Assembly (NCBI GenBank): GCA_947462255.1
Contig: CANHOA010000002.1
Span: 1 to 64,000 of the forward strand
Direction of reading: 5' to 3'
Length of the DNA stretch: 64,000 nucleotides
Source of the DNA: Flavobacteriales bacterium
GTDB taxonomy: Bacteria > Bacteroidota > Bacteroidia > Flavobacteriales_D > Crocinitomicaceae
Of the stretch, positions 35,110-45,214 are shown one piece after another (the first letter of the stretch is position 1; every line of letters starts with the position of its first letter). Both the position numbers and the translations under genes were made by a program. Under the pieces are notes generated by a model. That model was given only the letters and a program-made list of their open reading frames with translations. It did no database searches and was not told the origin of the DNA.

Positions 35110-35220
35110 AGTACTTAGTTTTAATTTATTTTTTTTTTAACCTGGAGAAAGTAAAGCTTGCAGTCTTTACAAATCGATAACGCAACTTGTAAAATAAAGT
35201 AACAAAAAAAATAAAAAAAA

Positions 35221-37311
35221 TTAAAGGGAAATTCTCAACTGTACAATTAAGTCAGTCTTACGACTGCCTATAATGCCCTCTGCTCCTGAGCTAATTGATG
35301 TTCTGTTGTTATATAAAAATACGCCATAACGTACCCACAAATCACAATGTCGAAGAAATGAATAGCGAATTAAAACATAAGCCCTACTCCCCTGATAATA
35401 ATATGCCGGAACAGCAAAAGCATACAGGGCATTATTCTCGAAAGAATATAATCTTGTATCATAATCATCCGTATCAAATAAAGCATAGCGTAAGGAAAAA
35501 TCCAATGGAAAACTTTTAGGCTTGTACAAAAGATCCTGAGTTATAAGCATTCCTCTTTTCTGACCTGTACTGTTTCGATGAACGGTAACAAATTCAATTC
35601 GAGATTTAAACGTAAACGATTCATTGATAACATAGGAAAGGTTTATTCGATAATTTCGCTGCAATACATCCTCTAGAGGCGTTACATTTCCTAAATAATC
35701 TCGGCTATTTTTTTCTTTCAATTGTTGCCTAAATCTTACGTAAATTTCAAAAATTTTATTCGGCTTATAACTAGGTTGAAGTAAAAACTCATGCCCTCTT
35801 GATGGAGCGTCAACACCATATTTCATCCATGGAAATTGAAAAACATCTACATAACCATTTAATGACCATGCAGAGGCAAGCTTTAGTTTTATTCCTGTGT
35901 ATAAACCCTTTTCATTTTGTGTATTGCTTCCCTCGGAAAACCCTGCATTGTAAAATGTTTGATAGTCTTTTTGATAGTCTCGGTATAAAATACCAATACT
36001 AGCTCTAGGATCAAGGGCGATCATAGCGCCATGCACCATTGCCCACCCAGATTTAAATTGATTAAGATCGGTATTCCATACTTTTGATACCTCTCCAAAG
36101 ATGTTTATGTTTTTAATGTTGTAAGAGTAGTCACCACTAAAAGAAAAATTTTGCTTGCCGCGAAAATCAAATTGATTATAAAGCTGAATAGATTTTTCGT
36201 AGGGTTTGTCATACCCTTGATACACACCTGCTAATCCTAATTTTAATCCTGATTTAGCGTATTTTAAATTTAATCCAGCTATATTTTCTCGCAATGAATT
36301 CATCTTATCAATTTCCCTATTTGTACGATGTAAACCAGATAAATCAATGGTTGAGATAAACTCAAGATCTTCATAAGTAGAATCAGCTATGGATGATGCA
36401 TCCACCATTTTTGACGAAGCGAAGGCTAACAAGGAGAAACTCTTTACACCAAAATCGAAAGCAATACCTCGAAGAAATCTAGCTTCGTCGACGGAGGTAT
36501 AAGGTCGTAAAGGAATCGCCGATCGTTTCATAGTAGCAATATCCGATGTTTTACCAAAGGCATAGCTCGACCATACATTCAACCCTTGTCCAACTTGTAC
36601 TTGATAATCACCAATTACAGCAGACCGAAGGTATTTTCCACCTTTAAAAAAGGCATGGGCAGAATAAAAATCAAACCCATTTTTTTGTGCTCCCGCAAAA
36701 AATTGCTCTCCTGCGTCTTTTTCAGCCGTTACTCCAACACTAATGTTGGTTTTATAGGTATATCGAAATCGAGTGTAGTAACGATCACCATTGCCTTTAT
36801 AATAATTATTAGAATTAGCCATGATAGAATCCGAAACCTTAACATATCCTCCTTTTTCCTCCACCATGGGCTGATAACGCAAAAACATCTCGTATTTTCC
36901 TCCTTTCAGTGCTTCTTTCAAAGTGATGTGAAGATTATCAAATTTATCGTCAATTTGAATAAAAGGTAATACTAATTGAATAGTAGTCAATTCCCAATAT
37001 TTTAAGCCTTGCAATTCATATATCGAAATGAATTTTCCAAATAACTTACGGTGCAGAATTAAATCATTTATTTGGACACTCGTTAATAAACCTAATTCTT
37101 CTAAATCTTCACCGGTAGTGGCATTCAAATTTATAGGATGATCATAGAAATAATTTAGTTGCTCAATGTAATTAGTTAAATCGATATCTTCAGATTGCAA
37201 TTGCTCCGAAATAAATTCAATTCGCTGTTGAATCACTTCACTTTTTACTTGTGCAATCGATTGGTATGAGGCGCAAAGAAATAATAAAAAGAAGCAGCAT
37301 TTTTTTACCAT
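35221..37311 (-). CDS. outer-membrane protein with helix-hairpin-helix N-terminal domain
   Basis: About 696 residues. Signal peptide MVKKCCFFLLFLCASYQSIAQ, then a helix-hairpin-helix region (residues ~45-105, including GEDLEELGLLTSVQINDLILHR), then about 550 residues of alternating beta strands with the final RKTDLIVQLRISL typical of a barrel end. I have seen this combination as a conserved Bacteroidota family of unknown function. The track starts at GTG 37317, overlapping the preceding stop; the ATG at 37311 gives a cleaner signal. The partner is the PorV-like gene upstream. Confidence 0.78.
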   Translation of the reverse strand: MVKKCCFFLLFLCASYQSIAQVKSEVIQQRIEFISEQLQSEDIDLTNYIEQLNYFYDHPINLNATTGEDLEELGLLTSVQINDLILHRKLFGKFISIYELQGLKYWELTTIQLVLPFIQIDDKFDNLHITLKEALKGGKYEMFLRYQPMVEEKGGYVKVSDSIMANSNNYYKGNGDRYYTRFRYTYKTNISVGVTAEKDAGEQFFAGAQKNGFDFYSAHAFFKGGKYLRSAVIGDYQVQVGQGLNVWSSYAFGKTSDIATMKRSAIPLRPYTSVDEARFLRGIAFDFGVKSFSLLAFASSKMVDASSIADSTYEDLEFISTIDLSGLHRTNREIDKMNSLRENIAGLNLKYAKSGLKLGLAGVYQGYDKPYEKSIQLYNQFDFRGKQNFSFSGDYSYNIKNINIFGEVSKVWNTDLNQFKSGWAMVHGAMIALDPRASIGILYRDYQKDYQTFYNAGFSEGSNTQNEKGLYTGIKLKLASAWSLNGYVDVFQFPWMKYGVDAPSRGHEFLLQPSYKPNKIFEIYVRFRQQLKEKNSRDYLGNVTPLEDVLQRNYRINLSYVINESFTFKSRIEFVTVHRNSTGQKRGMLITQDLLYKPKSFPLDFSLRYALFDTDDYDTRLYSFENNALYAFAVPAYYYQGSRAYVLIRYSFLRHCDLWVRYGVFLYNNRTSISSGAEGIIGSRKTDLIVQLRISL

Positions 37312-37313
37312 AA

Positions 37314-38162
37314 TCACTTCATTAGATAAGTGAAGGAGAAATTAGGTGACCAACCTAAAATCTGATGGTATGCGCTCCCTAAATCGAGTTGAAACTGTTC
37401 TTTGAATCGATAGCCTAAGCCAGCGCTTAATTCAATCGGTTGAGTTGCAAAGCCACCTCGCAAGAAAAGTTTCCTAATCGGACTATATTCGATACCCGTT
37501 TTGAAACGAACTGGAAATTCGATGTTTTTTTCAAGCTCAGCTACTAGCATTACTTTTTCAGAAAAAGTATACTGTGTACCTAAGCGCATTAAAGTGCTTA
37601 GCCTATCCTCGCCAAATTCGGATATTTTTGTTCGAGTTAAATTAAAAACACTAAAGGCCACTTTCCAGTTATCCGTAATGTTGGCTCTAAGGCCAAGCTC
37701 AGCTGTCAAAGCATCTTTTCTGCCATAAGCATCAGTCAATCTTACCTGATGATAATTAAGTTGTACACCACAAGATAAAAATTCTGCTAATTTCATGCTG
37801 TAGCCTAGACCTAATCGATTCGTTCGGAAGTTCTTAAATCCAAAACTTTGGAGACCAAAGGATATAACACCGACCTTTAGAGGCAAAGCCACTACGAAAC
37901 CCTGAGATTGTAGCTCCTTGAGTAAAAATCGATTTTCGTAAGATAAGCCAAGACCCAATTTCTTTACAGAAACTAAATTGGCTGGATTATGATGATAGGC
38001 CCAAATATCGTCAATGGCTACACTTGCGTTTCCTAGTGCATGTGAACGACTCCCCATTGGCAACCAACCTTGACCAAACGAAAATTGAAGGGAGAAAATA
38101 AAAATGGTCATCAAAAAAATCCGATCTCTAATATTAATCATTCGAGACAAAGTGAAATGCAT
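37314..38162 (-). CDS. PorV/PorQ-like outer-membrane protein
   Basis: 282 residues. The MTIFIFSLQFSFGQ signal is followed by GSRSHALGNASVAIDDIWAYHHNPA, the opening typical of PorV/PorQ/FadL-like barrels in Bacteroidota. It is shorter than PorV (T9SS shuttle) and closer in size to PorQ. Start could be the ATG at 38162 or M8 (38141), nearer the signal. It precedes the HhH barrel gene by a stop/start overlap, so the pair likely acts together. Confidence 0.75.
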   Translation of the reverse strand: MHFTLSRMINIRDRIFLMTIFIFSLQFSFGQGWLPMGSRSHALGNASVAIDDIWAYHHNPANLVSVKKLGLGLSYENRFLLKELQSQGFVVALPLKVGVISFGLQSFGFKNFRTNRLGLGYSMKLAEFLSCGVQLNYHQVRLTDAYGRKDALTAELGLRANITDNWKVAFSVFNLTRTKISEFGEDRLSTLMRLGTQYTFSEKVMLVAELEKNIEFPVRFKTGIEYSPIRKLFLRGGFATQPIELSAGLGYRFKEQFQLDLGSAYHQILGWSPNFSFTYLMK

Positions 38163-38334
38163 TAATTCTATTTAAGTTGTTTAACAAAGGCCTAAAATTA
38201 CGTTTTATATCCTAAAAAAAGTACATTTGAGTTAATGATAGTAAAAAATAATCAAGCGTTGATTTAACCTTAAAAATAACCTCGATATCTATTCACAAAT
38301 TAAACTCGAGCAACTAAGATTTCCTCAACTGTTG

Positions 38335-38342
38335 TATATTTG
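38335..38342 (+). promoter_or_regulatory. -7 box TATATTTG for mutA
   Basis: Exact TAnnTTTG box 17 nt before the ATG at 38360. Confidence 0.5.
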
Positions 38343-38359
38343 AAAAATAATTAATTATC

Positions 38360-39637
38360 ATGTCAAGCCCCACAGCAAAAAATACTTCTGATCGTGAATT
38401 TGATTGGAAAGAAAAAGTTCTTGGTGAATTGAATAAAGGCGATGTCACCCATAATTTTCATAATAAAATTGAAGATGTATTTATTACGATCGAAGATGGC
38501 CTGTCGCATTCTTCTGTCGAAGTAAATAGTTGGAATACCGCTGCCTCTAATGATTGGAAAATAAGTGCTGAATTCGATATTTTAGATGAAAAAAAGAGCA
38601 ATCAAACTATATTAGAAACATTACTTAATGGGGCAGATACAATTTATTTTTCAACAAGTAAATCTTCACTAGATTGGGATGTTTTATTTAAAGAAATTGA
38701 ATTCCAATACATTCAAATTTTTATATCTATCGCTGATCAAAAGCTATTTGCATCCTTTAAGAGCTGGTATAAGCATCAAGAAAATATAACTGTACTCGTC
38801 AACTTTATGAGTGTTAATGATCCTACGGAATTTATACACACTATTGCGTCAAGTCAGGTTCCCATTAAAATAGTAGCGGATGGATTTTCACTCCAACAAT
38901 GCGGTGCCAATGCAAAACAAGAACTTGCTTTTATTATAAACAACCTACACGAATCCATTTTATTACTTGGTGAGCATAAAAACATTGGCTTTCAATTCCA
39001 TGTTGGTATTGGTTCAAATTTCATGATAGAAATTGCGAAATTCCGAGCACTAAAGAGCCTAGCGAATACTGTCTTACATGCCTATGATGTACCAACCAAT
39101 TCCTTTGAAATAGTTGGTATTATTGGATGGACTAACAAATCGCTAAAAGATTCAACTACCAATCAACTTAGGCAAACTACAGAAGCATTATCGGCGGTAA
39201 TAGGAGGTGTTGATTACCTTCAAATTCATCCATTCGATGGTCAAAGTAATAATGGGACAACTATCTTTTCTCAACGAATGGCACTCAATATATCGTCCAT
39301 TTTAAAAGAAGAAAGTTATCTAAAATTAGTGAAAGATACCTATAGAGGAAGTCATTATGTTGAAAATCTGACTGAAAAAATAGGTGATGATGCCTGGGAT
39401 ATCTTTAAACAGTTAGCCTCTTTTAATGAATTTATATCTTCAGAAAAAATAGATTTCATCGCTGGAATGGTGCGTAAAACGACAAAGCAACGTTGCGAAG
39501 AATTCATTCAAAAAGAAAGGAAAATGATCGGCATGAACGTTTTTCAAGATTTAGATCTAAATGCCAACAAATGGAAAGAAGAGAAAACATTTCTTGGATT
39601 AGAAACATTCCGTTATGATAAAATTGAGATGCTATGA
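38360..39637 (+). CDS. mutA: methylmalonyl-CoA mutase, small subunit
   Basis: Partner of the large subunit at 39634. 425 residues of the mutase barrel: [54 protein letters not shown]. It has no C-terminal cobalamin domain, being shorter than the about 600-residue small subunits of other bacteria. The barrel alone is also what Flavobacteriia small subunits look like. It overlaps mutB by 4 bp. It functions in propionate/branched-chain breakdown. Confidence 0.9.
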   Translation: MSSPTAKNTSDREFDWKEKVLGELNKGDVTHNFHNKIEDVFITIEDGLSHSSVEVNSWNTAASNDWKISAEFDILDEKKSNQTILETLLNGADTIYFSTSKSSLDWDVLFKEIEFQYIQIFISIADQKLFASFKSWYKHQENITVLVNFMSVNDPTEFIHTIASSQVPIKIVADGFSLQQCGANAKQELAFIINNLHESILLLGEHKNIGFQFHVGIGSNFMIEIAKFRALKSLANTVLHAYDVPTNSFEIVGIIGWTNKSLKDSTTNQLRQTTEALSAVIGGVDYLQIHPFDGQSNNGTTIFSQRMALNISSILKEESYLKLVKDTYRGSHYVENLTEKIGDDAWDIFKQLASFNEFISSEKIDFIAGMVRKTTKQRCEEFIQKERKMIGMNVFQDLDLNANKWKEEKTFLGLETFRYDKIEML

Positions 39638-41754
39638 AAAGAGTGAATTTTAATAGCGTAAATTGGAAAGAAGTCATAGATAATTTTCAACCGATTGAAA
39701 AAATATCCACTGAAATATGTGATGGAATAAGTGTGCCTAATTATTTTGAAAAAGAAAACGCTAAAGAAGCAGAATTTTCAGGTGTCATTCCTTTCAAAAG
39801 AGGACCGTACGCTTCGATGTATTTATCAAAACCATGGACAATAAGGCAATATGCAGGATTTTCTACTGCGGAAGATTCCAATTCATTTTATAAAAAAAAT
39901 CTAAAAGAAGGTCAAAAAGGCTTGTCAGTAGCCTTTGATTTAGCGACCCATCGTGGCTATGATTCAGACCATCCTCGTGTACTTGGAGACGTTGGAAAAG
40001 CAGGAGTGGCAATAGATACGATTGAAGACATGAAAATTTTATTCAAGGATATTCCCTTAGATGAAATGTCAGTTTCCATGACGATGAATGGAGCCGTTTT
40101 ACCCATATTAGCTTTTTACATAGGCGCGGCTCTTGAGCAAGGTGTTGAAATAAATAAATTATCTGGAACAATACAGAATGATATTTTGAAAGAATTCATG
40201 GTGCGCAATACCTATATCTATCCGCCAAAATCCTCCATGAAAATTATTGCTGATATTTTTGACTATTCGTCGCGCAACATGCCGAAATTTAATTCCATTT
40301 CAATTTCGGGATATCACATGCACGAAGCTGGAGCAACTGCGGCAATCGAACTTGCATATACCTTAGCAGACGGGTTAGAATACATTAGAACAGGATTAAA
40401 AGCGGGCTTAAAAATAGATGAATTTGCACCAAGACTAAGTTTTTTCTGGGCAATCGGGATGAATTTTCAAGTTGAAGTTGCAAAACTAAGAGCGGGTCGT
40501 AAACTTTGGGCAAAGCTCTTGGAACAATTTGAACCCAATAATCCAAAATCATCGATACTTAGAGCACATTGTCAAACATCTGGATGGTCATTAACCGAAC
40601 AAGACCCCTATAACAACGTCACCCGAACATGTATCGAAGCATTAGCCGCAGTTTTAGGAGGAACACAATCGCTGCATACCAATGCACTAGATGAAGCCAT
40701 TGCCCTTCCCACTGATTTCTCAGCACGAATCGCTCGAAATACGCAATTGTTTTTACAGCATGAAATCGGCATCAGGGAATTTATCGATCCCCTTGGTGGA
40801 AGCTATTATATTGAATACTTAAGTGAAGAACTGATTTCAAAAGCTGAATTATTAATTAAAGAAGTTGAAGAACTTGGTGGAATGGCAGCAGCCATAGAAA
40901 CAGGAATTCCAAAAATGAGAATCGAAGAGGCCGCTGCAAATAAACAAGCGAAAATAGATGCCGGATTAGATGTTATCGTTGGAGTGAATCGGTTTACTAA
41001 TTATGAAAATACCGATCTCGAATTACGGGAAGTAGATAATGCTAATGTACTGATGCAACAACTAAATAAATTAGTAGAAATTAAAGAAAATCGAGATAAT
41101 AAAGAAGTGGCCAAATTACTCAAGCAGCTAGAAAAAGCAGCGAAAGATGGCAAAGAAAATTTACTCGATCTAGCCATAAAATGTTCAATAGCTAGGTGCA
41201 CTTTAGGAGAAATATCAGATGCACTTGAAAATGTATTCGGACGATATAAAGCCAAAATAAATACCATAAGTGGGGTTTATGAAAAATCAATTATGAAAAA
41301 TGAACATTTTATTAAAGCAAAAGAGCTTTGTCTCCAATTTGCCGAATTGGAAGGTAGAAGACCACGGATATTAATCGCTAAAATGGGTCAAGATGGACAC
41401 GATCGAGGCGCTAAAATAATAGCAACCGCTTTTGCAGACATCGGATTTGATGTTGATATGGGACCATTATTTCAAACACCCGAAGAAGTAGCAAAGCAAG
41501 CAATTGAAAACGACGTGCATATCGTTGGCGTTTCTTCTCTAGCTGCAGGCCATAAAACATTAGTCCCGGCTTTAATTTCTTGCTTGAAATTAGAAGGAAG
41601 AAGCGATATTCTAGTGGTGGTTGGAGGGGTCATTCCGAAGCAAGATTATGCTTTTCTAAGCGAACAAGGAGTTTTTGGAATCTATGGCCCAGGGACGGTT
41701 TTGGCAACAGCTGCGCAAGAAATATTATTACTCTTAATATCAAGTCACAATTAA
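39634..41754 (+). CDS. mutB: methylmalonyl-CoA mutase, large (catalytic) subunit
   Basis: Interconverts (R)-methylmalonyl-CoA and succinyl-CoA with adenosylcobalamin. 706 residues. The N-terminal barrel has RPYASMY-like RGPYASMY and [13 protein letters not shown], and the C-terminal domain has the base-off B12 motif DGHDRG (with GQDGHDRG), then VSSLAAGH and VVVGGVIP. Complete. Genes for methylmalonyl-CoA epimerase and the MeaB chaperone are not in this window. Confidence 0.96.
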   Translation: MKRVNFNSVNWKEVIDNFQPIEKISTEICDGISVPNYFEKENAKEAEFSGVIPFKRGPYASMYLSKPWTIRQYAGFSTAEDSNSFYKKNLKEGQKGLSVAFDLATHRGYDSDHPRVLGDVGKAGVAIDTIEDMKILFKDIPLDEMSVSMTMNGAVLPILAFYIGAALEQGVEINKLSGTIQNDILKEFMVRNTYIYPPKSSMKIIADIFDYSSRNMPKFNSISISGYHMHEAGATAAIELAYTLADGLEYIRTGLKAGLKIDEFAPRLSFFWAIGMNFQVEVAKLRAGRKLWAKLLEQFEPNNPKSSILRAHCQTSGWSLTEQDPYNNVTRTCIEALAAVLGGTQSLHTNALDEAIALPTDFSARIARNTQLFLQHEIGIREFIDPLGGSYYIEYLSEELISKAELLIKEVEELGGMAAAIETGIPKMRIEEAAANKQAKIDAGLDVIVGVNRFTNYENTDLELREVDNANVLMQQLNKLVEIKENRDNKEVAKLLKQLEKAAKDGKENLLDLAIKCSIARCTLGEISDALENVFGRYKAKINTISGVYEKSIMKNEHFIKAKELCLQFAELEGRRPRILIAKMGQDGHDRGAKIIATAFADIGFDVDMGPLFQTPEEVAKQAIENDVHIVGVSSLAAGHKTLVPALISCLKLEGRSDILVVVGGVIPKQDYAFLSEQGVFGIYGPGTVLATAAQEILLLLISSHN

Positions 41755-41802
41755 ATTGTAAATTCGGCATAGAAATTGAAATAATTGCCCAAATATTTAA
41801 CT

Positions 41803-42924
41803 ATGAAAAGATTATTTTTAACCACAATTTTGTCCCTTTGTAGCCTATTTTCTATTTACGCTCAAACGATTGAAATTACAGCAGCAAATAGACTTGTTGA
41901 GCCAGTATTTGAAAGATCAGTGAAGCCTGAAAACATAGTTGAAATTAAGAGCTCCTTAAAAAATACTAAAGGCAAAGCTTCGTATTTGTGGGCGATCAGC
42001 GGTAGTAAAGGAAAAGATTGGGATTTTGAATCAGGGACAAGTGAGTCGAGCACCTCCATTAAAGTTTCTTTCAATCGTCTTGGAAATTACACAGTTACAT
42101 TAACTGTAACTTTTGATAAAAACTCTGATAATGAAACGGAACTTGAAACAGAAATTGAGGATTATATTACCGTTCGAAGTGTATTTCCTGAATTAGCTGC
42201 TTTATATGCCCAAAAACCAAAACCGAACTATGAAAAGTTAGTAATAAGAGCTTCCGACTTTACCTTGAAGCCAAAATACTCAACTGATCCTACGCCCTAT
42301 TTATTTTTAGCAAAAGGGCTTTATGGTTTGGTGAAAGAAGGGAATGCAGACCCCAAATTTGAAGATGCTCTTGAAGAGTCTATATCAAGTTTGCAATCGG
42401 CTGTGGAACTCGATTTAAATGGCATTTTAAAAGACGTAGAGCATCAAAATTTTATTAACGAACTCGAGTCTCATCTGCTAAGAGAATACCTCGAAGTACA
42501 ATTAGATGGCAAACCAATTGATTTGGGAGAAGCTATCGACCTATACAAGCAAACCACCTTAAATCCAATTGCAATAAATTTCCTTGATGCCTACTGTAAA
42601 TATAAATCTAAGAATGTAAAAGGCGCCAATCTAATTTGGACCAGTGAAATCCCGAAAATTTTAAAATATGAGCGACTAGAAGTTGATGGGAATTACTCGA
42701 ATACTTTTATAAATGAACTCGGAAAAACGATACAGATGACAGAGAGTGATATTACCGTTTTGAAATATGGGATAATGTACTCGGCAAGTATACTTAACGA
42801 ACGTGATAAAGACCCTAAAACAGCGTGTCAAATTCTGCGTAAAGTAGACCCATGGTTCCAATTTGAGAAAGATTTTAGAGATGTATTTGAAGGAGAGCCT
42901 TTTTCAAGCTGCATAAAAAAATAA
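41803..42924 (+). CDS. exported protein with a PKD-like domain
   Basis: About 373 residues: signal peptide (MKRLFLTTILSLCSLFSIYAQ), then a PKD-like domain (residues ~25-115: KASYLWAISGSKG, FNRLGNYTVTLTVTF), then an alpha-helical part with LASLYAQKPK-type segments, including FLAKGLYGLVKEG. Track start TTG at 41785 is rejected for the ATG at 41803. It sits 48 bp after mutB, but an envelope role is more likely. Function unknown. Confidence 0.72.
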   Translation: MKRLFLTTILSLCSLFSIYAQTIEITAANRLVEPVFERSVKPENIVEIKSSLKNTKGKASYLWAISGSKGKDWDFESGTSESSTSIKVSFNRLGNYTVTLTVTFDKNSDNETELETEIEDYITVRSVFPELAALYAQKPKPNYEKLVIRASDFTLKPKYSTDPTPYLFLAKGLYGLVKEGNADPKFEDALEESISSLQSAVELDLNGILKDVEHQNFINELESHLLREYLEVQLDGKPIDLGEAIDLYKQTTLNPIAINFLDAYCKYKSKNVKGANLIWTSEIPKILKYERLEVDGNYSNTFINELGKTIQMTESDITVLKYGIMYSASILNERDKDPKTACQILRKVDPWFQFEKDFRDVFEGEPFSSCIKK

Positions 42925-43035
42925 TTGAGTTTACACTTTTGTACCACAAATCAAAATCCTCATCAAATCATAACGTGAACAAGAATCTCAATCTAAACGA
43001 TTTTTGTACTTGGCTTTCTTTTTTCTTGACAAAAA

Positions 43036-43150
43036 AAGTCACGACTCTGAATTTCTCTTTTTCCGCCGTAGCGGACGCAAATAATCAATAGATAGTGCTC
43101 ACTTCGAATGAATTCTTAATTTTTAATAGTAACATATTTTACTGGTACGA
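43036..43150 (+). repeat. dispersed repeat R1, copy 1
   Basis: 115 bp aligning gap-free with 43576-43690 (offset exactly 540, 12 mismatches by eye). It contains the small hairpin TCCGC-CGTA-GCGGA and CTCACTTCGAATGAATT. A third copy, inverted and more diverged, is at 13360-13440. Confidence 0.8.
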
Positions 43151-43162
43151 ATACTCACTATT

Positions 43163-43362
43163 TTTTCACTATTGTCCGATAAAAATCGGACCTTATTTTC
43201 TTTGTCCTTTTGTCTTGATACAAAAGAACGAAAAAATCAAGTCGCTGATTATTCTTCAATACACTCCACTCTTGAAATAAGACCGTTTCAGCGATCTCTG
43301 CGAGCTGCATTACGGTACCATTATTTAAATTCGCTTTACTTTATCAGAATAATAGGCGACAA
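43163..43362 (-). repeat. dispersed structured repeat R2, copy B (inverted) with tail hairpins
   Basis: Bases 43230-43362 are the reverse complement partner of 27644-27776. On the plus strand the core pairs AAATAA (43275) / TTATTT (43321), CCGT (43283) / ACGG (43312) and AGC (43290) / GCT (43304). The tail holds GTCCTTTTGT/ACAAAAGAAC (43204-43229) and GTCCGAT/ATCGGAC (43174-43191), matching the tail at 15838-15894. Confidence 0.78.
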
Positions 43363-43414
43363 GAGAAAAAAAATGAACTTATTTTTTAATAATGAAAGCT
43401 TGCAAAAGAGAATG

Positions 43415-43552
43415 ATTGTATTGAACTAAGACTTGGGTACCGTGAGGTAGTTCGGTAGAAATCACCGAAAGGGTCAAGTCTTAGAATTGGAGAGAATGAA
43501 CGCATGCCACTTTCGAGTTTTTTTGCTACTTTTTTTGCGGAAAAAAAAGTAG
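43415..43552 (+). repeat. dispersed structured repeat R2, copy C (diverged)
   Basis: The core CCGTGAGGTAG, AGAAATC, GAAAGGGTC aligns with copies A and B. Here the outer stem is a perfect 10 bp, CTAAGACTTG (43426) / CAAGTCTTAG (43475), with an inner CGGT-AGAAATC-ACCG hairpin and a tail hairpin CTACTTTTTTT / AAAAAAAGTAG (43526-43552). The stem sequence differs from copies A and B but the pairing is kept. Confidence 0.75.
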
Positions 43553-43575
43553 GGTAAGTAGCAGCGAAACTTAAA

Positions 43576-43690
43576 AAGTCAATACTCTGAATTTCTGTTT
43601 TTCCGACGTAGCGGACGCAAATAATCAATAGTTAGTGCTCACTTCGAATGAATTATTAATCTTTAACATTAAAATATTTTACTCTTACGA
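43576..43690 (+). repeat. dispersed repeat R1, copy 2
   Basis: Direct duplicate of 43036-43150 (about 90 percent identical). The pair flanks the two R2 elements in the 856-bp gene-free interval 42925-43780. Confidence 0.8.
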
Positions 43691-43768
43691 TTGCGAACAT
43701 TCAGAAAAATAAACACCCAATACTTAATAACTTTCTTTTTTCTTTATTCTAGATAAAATTCATTGACA

Positions 43769-43776
43769 TACCTTTG
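43769..43776 (+). promoter_or_regulatory. -7 box TACCTTTG for divIC
   Basis: Exact TAnnTTTG box 4 nt before the ATG at 43781, another nearly leaderless arrangement. Confidence 0.5.
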
Positions 43777-43780
43777 GTAT

Positions 43781-44065
43781 ATGAATAGAATCCCTAGATT
43801 TCTAAAGAATAAGTATATAATTACAATCATTATATTTTTCATCTACAGTATGTTTTTGGATGATACTGATGTTTTTTTATTGGTTCATAACTTAAAAAAA
43901 CGAAGTGAATTAAAAGCCCAAAATGTTTTAATGCATGACCAGCTAGTGGAAGCTCAACGAACGCAAAGACAACTATACAACTTAAACAACCTAGAATCTT
44001 ATGCTAGGTCTAAAAAATTCTTCAAAAAAGAAAACGAAGAAATATTTGTAATCACTTACAAGTAG
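43781..44065 (+). CDS. divIC: septum formation initiator, DivIC/FtsB-like
   Basis: About 94 residues: one TM helix (YIITIIIFFIYSMFLDD), followed by a coiled coil (LVHNLKKRSELKAQNVLMHDQLVEAQ) and the conserved tail SYARSKKFFKKENEEIFVI. Member of the FtsB/DivIC family, which bridges FtsL and FtsQ at the division site. The track start (43763, TTG) lies above the promoter box; the ATG at 43781 is used. Followed by a convergent SpoIID-like gene. Confidence 0.85.
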   Translation: MNRIPRFLKNKYIITIIIFFIYSMFLDDTDVFLLVHNLKKRSELKAQNVLMHDQLVEAQRTQRQLYNLNNLESYARSKKFFKKENEEIFVITYK

Positions 44066-44066
44066 T

Positions 44067-45194
44067 TTACTTTACGATGTAATCAGGGAAATAATACCCT
44101 ATAATTTGATCATACGAATAACCAATACGCGCCATTTTCATTGCACCTTCTTGACACAAACCAACACCGTGTCCAAATCCACGCCCATTAATCACCATAA
44201 ATTCTCCTTCTTTCTTCGCATTGAAATAAGTTGATTTTAATTTAAATTTCTCGCGTAAATCACGCAACGGAATTCCATAACCAGGATGAATATAAAAAGC
44301 TTGACGATCTTCCTGCTCAAAGTTGTAGAGTAGTTGTAAACTTAAACTATCATCAATAGGAAAACGATACGTACTTACAACAAAACTTACCCAATCTGAT
44401 ATTGGAATTGATTTATGCCATGTTGCTTGCTTTGTATAGATGCAAAAAGTATCTTGAAACGAATGTAAACCTTCAATATATTCATTCCAAACTTGAGAAG
44501 GTGTACACGTTTGCCCACCACAATTTGCAGAAAAAAAAGTGGGTGCCAAGGTTCCATTTTCAAAACTAAGCACCTTGTTTTTGGTGCTGCAAACAGCTGA
44601 ATCAATAACAGACGTATTTAGGCGTTTATGATGGTATACTTGACAATGGACTTTGTCGCATAATTGATAACCATCAGCGCTATGCTTGTTTTTGTTAATT
44701 TGAGCATATGTCCTACTTATAATCGATTGGACTTTATAGTATTCAAGTTTTTGAGCATCACCAGCTTCACACTCCACAACTCCCTCAAGGTATGTTTCAA
44801 TATCAATGGAATTAATAATCCGAATAGCCGATTTAGTTGCCATTAACTCAAAATCTCCTTCGTACAGCCTTCCATTCGCTGTAGGATTTATCCCTGTTAA
44901 TTGAATGCATTGTTCTTCAAATAAAGATAGAATAGATATCTTCTTAAGGGAAGTATATTTATTCCCTTTAAAATTCATTACTAATTTACCGGATGATAGA
45001 AAATTTATTTCAATAATATCATTTGAACTAGCCAATCCCAAATAATTAGAATCTGCTATGACGTGATAATTTCCAATTGCATTATTAAACTTAATTTTTT
45101 TTAATTGATAATCGGTTAATATACCAATGCGCATTTGCTGCGAAAATCCGCATGCCGTCATAAAAAAGAAAAATAATACTAAAAAGGATTTCAA
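44067..45194 (-). CDS. SpoIID/LytB domain protein
   Basis: 375 residues. Signal sequence with a possible lipobox (MTACG), then a SpoIID domain: YLEGVVECEAG, EYYKVQSIISRTYA, TFFSANCGGQTC (SxNGG-type) and the conserved end GRGFGHGVGLCQEGAMKMA followed by YYFP. SpoIID is a peptidoglycan lytic transglycosylase in spore formers; in non-spore formers its function is unsettled. It is the last gene of the surE-lpxB unit (20 bp after lpxB). Confidence 0.87.
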   Translation of the reverse strand: MKSFLVLFFFFMTACGFSQQMRIGILTDYQLKKIKFNNAIGNYHVIADSNYLGLASSNDIIEINFLSSGKLVMNFKGNKYTSLKKISILSLFEEQCIQLTGINPTANGRLYEGDFELMATKSAIRIINSIDIETYLEGVVECEAGDAQKLEYYKVQSIISRTYAQINKNKHSADGYQLCDKVHCQVYHHKRLNTSVIDSAVCSTKNKVLSFENGTLAPTFFSANCGGQTCTPSQVWNEYIEGLHSFQDTFCIYTKQATWHKSIPISDWVSFVVSTYRFPIDDSLSLQLLYNFEQEDRQAFYIHPGYGIPLRDLREKFKLKSTYFNAKKEGEFMVINGRGFGHGVGLCQEGAMKMARIGYSYDQIIGYYFPDYIVK

Positions 45195-45214
45195 TTAATT
45201 AATAATTCAATAAG

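Noticed and set aside
36586-36969. 127-codon plus ORF inside the HhH outer-membrane gene
   Set aside because: Shadow of a long coding gene with a signal peptide and domain structure.
43095-43628. Short ORFs at 43095, 43172 and 43386
   Set aside because: They lie across R1/R2 repeats and mutually overlap; the similarity to the 27-kb ORF is a repeat artefact.
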